Shown here piece after piece: positions 4,771 to 7,662 of a DNA stretch of 7,662 bases. Position numbers and translations under genes: made by a program. Each line of letters begins with the position of its first letter. Position 1 is the first letter of the stretch. The notes under the pieces were generated by a model. It made no database searches and had not been told where the DNA came from. It was given only the letters and a program-made list of their open reading frames with translations. The stretch covers positions 1 to 7,662 of the forward strand of contig DIXH01000022.1 in NCBI GenBank assembly GCA_002428605.1, in the 5' to 3' direction. The stretch comes from Clostridiaceae bacterium UBA6085 (GTDB lineage: Bacteria; Bacillota; Clostridia; Clostridiales; Clostridiaceae).

Positions 4771-5005
4771 GGTGGTTTCACTGTTCAGGGATGGAAGGGT
4801 GCACCCGTTCAGATTCAGGTATTACTCAGTTGAGAGCGTGGATTACAGGATCGTTGATGTGGAGAAGGTGAACTTCATAAGGGAGAATGACAGGAACGGG
4901 CTGGTTGAGAGGACATATAATGTGACGGGAAGGGTAAAGAGGCAGAGGAAGGAATATGACCTCTATCAGGACCCGAGGACAAAATCCTGGTATCTCATCA
5001 CATAA
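4754..5005 (+). CDS. LexA-regulated small basic protein of unknown function (83 aa)
   Basis: The start is TTG at 4754. The preceding AGAGGTGAT (4741-4749) matches the 16S 3' end extensively and ends 4 nt before it, and the GTG at 4745 lies inside that ribosome site. The 83-aa product is soluble, rich in Arg, Lys, Val and Tyr, and probably mostly beta-strand. Landmarks are FRDGRVHPFRFRYY (11-24), YRIVDVEKVNFI (31-42), RTYNVTGRVKRQRKEYDLY (53-71) and KSWYLI (77-82). The R/K-rich strand suggests nucleic-acid binding. The layout (FRFRY, then YRIVDVEKV, then a Y-x-V strand, then YDLYxDxxTxxWxL) faintly resembles DUF6504 proteins associated with error-prone polymerase cassettes, but this is recollection, not a match. 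It has a LexA-controlled promoter and its own terminator, so a role in the DNA-damage response is inferred from regulation only. Confidence 0.82.
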   Translation: MKTACEVVSLFRDGRVHPFRFRYYSVESVDYRIVDVEKVNFIRENDRNGLVERTYNVTGRVKRQRKEYDLYQDPRTKSWYLIT

Positions 5006-5006
5006 A

Positions 5007-5033
5007 AAAGCACAAGCGGTCAGCTTGTGCTTT
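5007..5033. terminator. Bidirectional intrinsic terminator between convergent genes
   Basis: AAAGCACAAGC (5007-5017), a 5-nt loop and GCTTGTGCTTT (5023-5033) form an 11-bp perfect stem. The plus side has a TTTCT tail, and the minus side has a stronger run of about six T before ATG. It serves the SOS gene and the convergent membrane-protein gene, 8 nt from the latter's stop. Confidence 0.92.
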
Positions 5034-5041
5034 CTGTGTAT

Positions 5042-5659
5042 TCAGGCCATGTGGTTAACGTAGAGGTTGTAGAAGAAGAACAGGAGGGTCACAACCATTA
5101 GAATGGTGTAAAGCCTGTCATCCTTTGGCTTGAGGTACTTCAGGGAAGCCATCTCCTGATCGATATAGGCAGTGAGCCTCTTCATGAGCTCGTTGTCGCC
5201 AAGCTTCCTTCCGAAGATCTCAACCCATCTTCCGTTGGACCTGATATCAAGTATTCCTTCTGTGCTGTGAAGCTCGTAGGATTTTACATTGGGCATCGGA
5301 TCCTTCTGCCTGTATGTTATCTTTTCCTTTGCAAGGAACTTCTTGACCTTCATCTGGATATCCTGGGTATCGGCGTTCCTGAGGATTATCTTCTTCTGGG
5401 TCATCATATAGATGTAGAAGGCCACAATGGCTGCAATAAGTCCGACATACATTAGAGTGTTTGACTCGAAGTTCTGGAAGCCAAGCACCATGAATATCAT
5501 TGCGGTCACAAGAGGAAGGGTGTAATATGCCAGATGCATGTTGTTGCTCAGCCTGACTATCTTTCCCTTCTTTGAGAAGTAAAGCTCAGAACCGAAAAGG
5601 ATGAAAAGTGAAAAAGTGAATAGCAGCGCATACAAGTCCTTAACTAATACCGGGTCCAT
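5042..5659 (-). CDS. Four-TM membrane protein of unknown function
   Basis: I do not recognise this 205-aa protein. Hydrophobic segments lie at about residues 9-28, 43-61, 68-86 and 183-201. Between the third and fourth is a soluble domain of about 95 residues (88-182) rich in Lys and Arg, so probably cytoplasmic by the positive-inside rule. It contains KVKKFLAKEKITYRQK, YELHSTEGILDIRSNGRWVEIFG and a helix ending in AYIDQEMASLKYLK. The YELHSTEGILDIR-WVEIFG stretch looks like alternating strands, perhaps a small beta domain, but no family can be named. GGAG lies 7 nt before the ATG. The gene has its own promoter and a shared terminator, so it appears monocistronic. No catalytic motif is visible. 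Confidence 0.85.
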   Translation of the reverse strand: MDPVLVKDLYALLFTFSLFILFGSELYFSKKGKIVRLSNNMHLAYYTLPLVTAMIFMVLGFQNFESNTLMYVGLIAAIVAFYIYMMTQKKIILRNADTQDIQMKVKKFLAKEKITYRQKDPMPNVKSYELHSTEGILDIRSNGRWVEIFGRKLGDNELMKRLTAYIDQEMASLKYLKPKDDRLYTILMVVTLLFFFYNLYVNHMA

Positions 5660-5692
5660 AAATCTGCTCCAATCGTTATTTATTCACATTGA

Positions 5693-5701
5693 ATTATAAC
5701 A
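5693..5701 (-). promoter_or_regulatory. Extended -10 promoter of the four-TM membrane protein gene
   Basis: On the minus strand TGT precedes a perfect TATAAT (5693-5698), an extended -10. The -35 region is weak (TTGCAT at 18 nt) and overlaps the inverted repeat at 5717-5755. The start codon is 33 nt past the -10. Confidence 0.6.
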
Positions 5702-5716
5702 GTAATACGGTCAAAG

Positions 5717-5755
5717 ATGCAAAGGTTTCGAAATCGGACAAAAATACCTTTGTAT
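5717..5755. repeat. Inverted repeat between the LRR lipoprotein and membrane-protein genes
   Basis: ATGCAAAGGT (5717-5726) pairs with ACCTTTGTAT (5746-5755), with one G-T pair and a 19-nt loop. It lies 12 bp past the LRR gene stop and may be its terminator, though the T-tail is poor (CTTTG). It also covers the -35 region of the next gene's promoter, so an operator role is equally possible. Confidence 0.4.
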
Positions 5756-5767
5756 GCACGTGTGTTG

Positions 5768-6730
5768 TCAGCCTTCAAATTCCAGATTCTCAATGTGGTC
5801 AAGAAGCTCTATGTTTTCAACGGGGTTACCGTTAAGCCTCAGCTCTTCAAAGCTTTCAAACTCTTTTAGCGGGGACACGTCCTTTACCTTGTTGTCTATA
5901 AGCTCAAGCTCTTTCAGATTTTTAAGTCCTTTGAGGGGAGAAATATCCTCTACCTGATTGTTGTATAACTCAAGTGTCTCCAGGTTGACGAGTCCTGCAA
6001 GTGGAGTCAGGTCCTTTATCTGGCTGCTGTAAAGGCTTATTGACCTGAGCTTGGTAAGGCCTGAAATCGGACTTAAATCCTGCAATGGATTATTGCTGCC
6101 TGAAAGGTAAAGCAGCTCTTTGCACTCTGAAAGAGGTGACAGGTCTGAAACTTCTCCAAAAGCCAGATTGATTGACTTGAGGTTTTTTGCACCTGTCACA
6201 AAGCTGATATCCTTAAGCTTGCTCTGAGTCACAATGATATTGACAAGGCGGCCAAGGACATCATCAGGAATTGTTGAGAAGTCAATTTCAGGCTGTAGAG
6301 TTACATTGAGGGCGTTAAGGTTCTTGAAATGCTTGAGGTCATCCAGAGTCTTCATGGTGCCAAATCCCTTGTATCTCACACCTTCAAGCTCAACCTCGGT
6401 TCCGAAGAACAGAATTATGGATTTTGCCTTGACATCACCTCCGGCCAGCTGCATGAAGTGGTCTCCGCCAATCCCGACCCAGGTGTACTTGTCGAGGTCT
6501 CTGGGGAAAATCTCATCCTTTTCAAGTTCCGCCTTAAGCAGCTTCTCAAATACAGGGTCTGAGAATACGATCGGATCCTTTTCATTTTCACCGGCCGCAG
6601 TTTCTGAGGGGGTGGTCCCACTCGATGAATTATCTGTTTTTTCCGCGCCGCTTGCGCATCCAACAGCAAACAGGAGCATCAGGAGAATGACTGGTATGAC
6701 TTTCAGGGTTTTTGGCTCAAATTTTGTCAT
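5768..6730 (-). CDS. Leucine-rich-repeat lipoprotein, internalin-like
   Basis: The product is 320 aa. Residues 1-24 form a lipoprotein signal (MTKFEPKTLK, hydrophobic core, FAVGC) with lipidation at C25. Residues about 26-50 are a Ser/Thr/Glu-rich linker, typical of surface lipoproteins. Residues about 55-80 (PIVFSDPVFEKLLKAEL) resemble the cap that precedes internalin-type repeats. From about residue 135 to the end run LRR units of about 22 aa of the L.DLSPL..L..L..L.L..N.. type: DLSPLSECKELLYLSGSNN, then units around DLSPISGLTKL, DLTPLAGLVNLETL, DISPLKGLKNLKEL, DVSPLKEFESFEELRL. The protein ought to be anchored on the outer face of the membrane and bind a protein or glycan, with ligand unknown. 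ATG 6730 was chosen for GGAGG (6738-6742) at 7 nt. The in-frame ATG at 6784 has no ribosome site and would bury the lipoprotein signal. I see no convincing promoter between 6743 and 6850 on this strand. Confidence 0.9.
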   Translation of the reverse strand: MTKFEPKTLKVIPVILLMLLFAVGCASGAEKTDNSSSGTTPSETAAGENEKDPIVFSDPVFEKLLKAELEKDEIFPRDLDKYTWVGIGGDHFMQLAGGDVKAKSIILFFGTEVELEGVRYKGFGTMKTLDDLKHFKNLNALNVTLQPEIDFSTIPDDVLGRLVNIIVTQSKLKDISFVTGAKNLKSINLAFGEVSDLSPLSECKELLYLSGSNNPLQDLSPISGLTKLRSISLYSSQIKDLTPLAGLVNLETLELYNNQVEDISPLKGLKNLKELELIDNKVKDVSPLKEFESFEELRLNGNPVENIELLDHIENLEFEG

Positions 6731-6847
6731 TAAGATTCCTCCATTATCAGCAGGGTGTATGAATAGTTTGTCTTTCTTCTCCATTTTATTGTAAGCAGTG
6801 CAAATTCACAATCATATCAAGCAAATCAATGTCAGATGAATTTCTTG

Positions 6848-6876
6848 TTGACTCCGGGGACCTTTTAACATAAAAT
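6848..6876 (+). promoter_or_regulatory. proS: Sigma-A promoter of the proS T-box leader
   Basis: TTGACT (6848-6853), 17 nt, TAAAAT (6871-6876). It predicts a transcript start near 6883 and an untranslated leader of about 230 nt that covers the T-box. Confidence 0.8.
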
Positions 6877-6903
6877 CTAAATGATAATGATGCTTAATGA
6901 TGG

Positions 6904-7092
6904 AGCAGTAAGGAAAGCCTTGCGTACAAGCGAGAGGGGATGGTGGAAGCCCTTGCGGATAAGGTGTCCTGAAACCCGCCTTCATTGCACTGCTTTAGCA
7001 GCGGAGTGGACCGTTACAGCCAAGAGAGGATGCAGTGCGTCAATTAGGGTGGTACCGCCGGTTTTCCGGTCCCTTGATTGGTGCTTTTTTTT
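6904..7092 (+). promoter_or_regulatory. proS: T-box riboswitch (proline) controlling proS
   Basis: Stem I is closed by AGCAGT (6904-6909) with ACTGCT (6989-6994). It carries an AGTA-type 5' element and the AGAGGGGATGGTGGAAG apical segment typical of T-boxes. The T-box core AGGGTGGTACCGC (7046-7058) presents TGGT, which pairs with an uncharged tRNA ending ACCA, consistent with the A discriminator of bacterial tRNA-Pro. The best specifier is CCC at 6975-6977, between GAAA and a purine; other Pro-type triplets nearby make this choice tentative. When tRNA-Pro is uncharged it should stabilise the antiterminator and allow proS transcription. Confidence 0.92.
7041..7092 (+). terminator. proS: Conditional terminator of the proS T-box
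   Basis: GCCGG (7057-7061), loop TTTT and CCGGT (7066-7070) form the top. The lower arms CAATTAGGG (7041-7049) and CCCTTGATTG (7071-7080) extend the stem, and a run of eight T follows (7085-7092). The 5' arm overlaps the T-box core, so antiterminator and terminator are mutually exclusive. Confidence 0.85.
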
Positions 7093-7111
7093 ATTTTCAG
7101 GGAGGAAAGAA

Positions 7112-7662
7112 ATGGAAAAGAACAAGAAATTCGTCGAAGCAATAACCCCTATGGATGTGGATTTTGCGCAGTGGTACACGGACATCGTGAAGAAGGCGGA
7201 GCTTATCGAGTATTCCACCGTCAGGGGAATGGTAATTCTCAGGCCATATGGCTATGCAATATGGGAGAATATCCAGAGGTACCTTGATGACAGGTTCAAG
7301 GAAACTGGACATGAGAATGTGTACATGCCTATGCTGATACCTGAAAGCCTTCTCCAGAAGGAGAAGGACCACGTTGTAGGATTTGCGCCTGAAGTCGCAT
7401 GGGTAACCCACGGAGGTGAAGAGAAGCTTACAGAGAGGCTCTGCATAAGGCCTACTTCCGAGACGCTCTTCTGCGAGCACTTCTCAAACATAGTGCAGTC
7501 CTACAACGACCTGCCGAAGCTCTATAACCAGTGGTGCTCCGTAATAAGGTGGGAGAAGACAACAAGGCCTTTCCTGAGGACTACTGAATTCCTCTGGCAG
7601 GAAGGACATACCATACATGCTACAGCAGAGGAAGCAAAGGAAGAGACCTTAAGGATGCTCAA
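7112..7662 (+). CDS. proS: Prolyl-tRNA synthetase, short eukaryote/archaea-like type, N-terminal part (runs off the window)
   Basis: Only the first 183 codons are in the window. The enzyme attaches proline to tRNA-Pro with ATP in the cytosol. The N-terminus KKFVEAITPMDVDFAQWYTDIV and the class II core are clear: motif 1 region GYAIWENIQRYLD to NVYMPMLIPES (about 47-79), VTHGGEEKL and RPTSET (113-118, proline/ATP pocket), and motif 2 QWCSVIRWEKTTRPFLRTTEFLWQEGHT (140-167, with R146, E148 and R156). There is no insertion domain of the kind found in the long bacterial ProRS between motifs 2 and 3 as far as can be seen. The close spacing of RPTSET to motif 2 fits the short type used by clostridia. 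AGGGAGG (7099-7105) lies 6 nt before the ATG. A proline T-box just upstream independently supports the assignment. Confidence 0.97.
   Translation, partial: MEKNKKFVEAITPMDVDFAQWYTDIVKKAELIEYSTVRGMVILRPYGYAIWENIQRYLDDRFKETGHENVYMPMLIPESLLQKEKDHVVGFAPEVAWVTHGGEEKLTERLCIRPTSETLFCEHFSNIVQSYNDLPKLYNQWCSVIRWEKTTRPFLRTTEFLWQEGHTIHATAEEAKEETLRML

Noticed and set aside
4248..5005. Toxin-antitoxin pair formed by the two small genes
   Set aside because: They are separated by a terminator and a 284-bp regulatory region. The first is a recognisable PC4 protein, and neither resembles a known toxin.
6731..6784. 18-residue extension of the LRR lipoprotein from ATG 6784
   Set aside because: No ribosome site, and it would place charged residues ahead of a standard lipoprotein signal. 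GGAGG precedes ATG 6730.

Overview
The window looks like a chromosomal segment of a low-to-moderate GC Firmicute, most likely a Clostridia-type anaerobe. The grounds are strong AGGAGG-type ribosome binding sites, sigma-A promoters of the TTGACA/TATAAT type, a T-box leader in front of a prolyl-tRNA synthetase of the short (eukaryote/archaea-like) form common in clostridia, a DUF1836 regulator, a Cheo-type LexA box, and heavy use of AGG/AGA and ATA codons. I see no mobile element, CRISPR array, tRNA or rRNA. The species cannot be named from this sequence alone.

Layout. 39-845 (-) encodes a two-domain VOC/glyoxalase-fold protein that starts at TTG. A 10-bp inverted repeat (935-967) separates it from 981-1472 (-), a DUF1836 MerR-like putative regulator. 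That gene is divergent from 1608-2252 (+), a hemolysin III/PAQR membrane protein (trhA), and the shared intergenic region carries a palindrome that overlaps both predicted -35 elements. Next comes 2498-3529 (+), a secreted coiled-coil M23 peptidase, preceded by tandem TTTACA half-sites of the kind bound by WalR/PhoP-type response regulators and followed by a strong terminator. 3772-3999 (+) is a monocistronic orphan of 75 aa with its own good promoter and terminator. 4248-4469 (+) is a PC4/YdbC-type single-stranded nucleic-acid-binding protein, possibly preceded by a short ORF.

The most interesting part is 4554-5033. A tight cluster of three near-consensus DnaA boxes, two of them forming a perfect hairpin, lies upstream of an ideal sigma-A promoter (TTGACA-17-TATAAT). 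The spacer of that promoter contains a perfect LexA box (GAAC-N4-GTTC). The promoter drives an unrecognised 83-aa basic protein (4754-5005) and perhaps a 28-aa leader ORF that overlaps its start. This is therefore a candidate uncharacterised SOS-response gene, next to an ssDNA-binding protein gene and DnaA-like sites.

The right part holds two minus-strand envelope genes: a four-TM membrane protein of unknown function (5042-5659) and an internalin-like leucine-rich-repeat lipoprotein (5768-6730). It ends with proS (7112 to beyond the window end), controlled by a proline T-box riboswitch with its own promoter. Most genes appear to be single-gene transcription units with individual promoters and terminators. 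There is no long operon, so functional links between neighbours are mostly inference.
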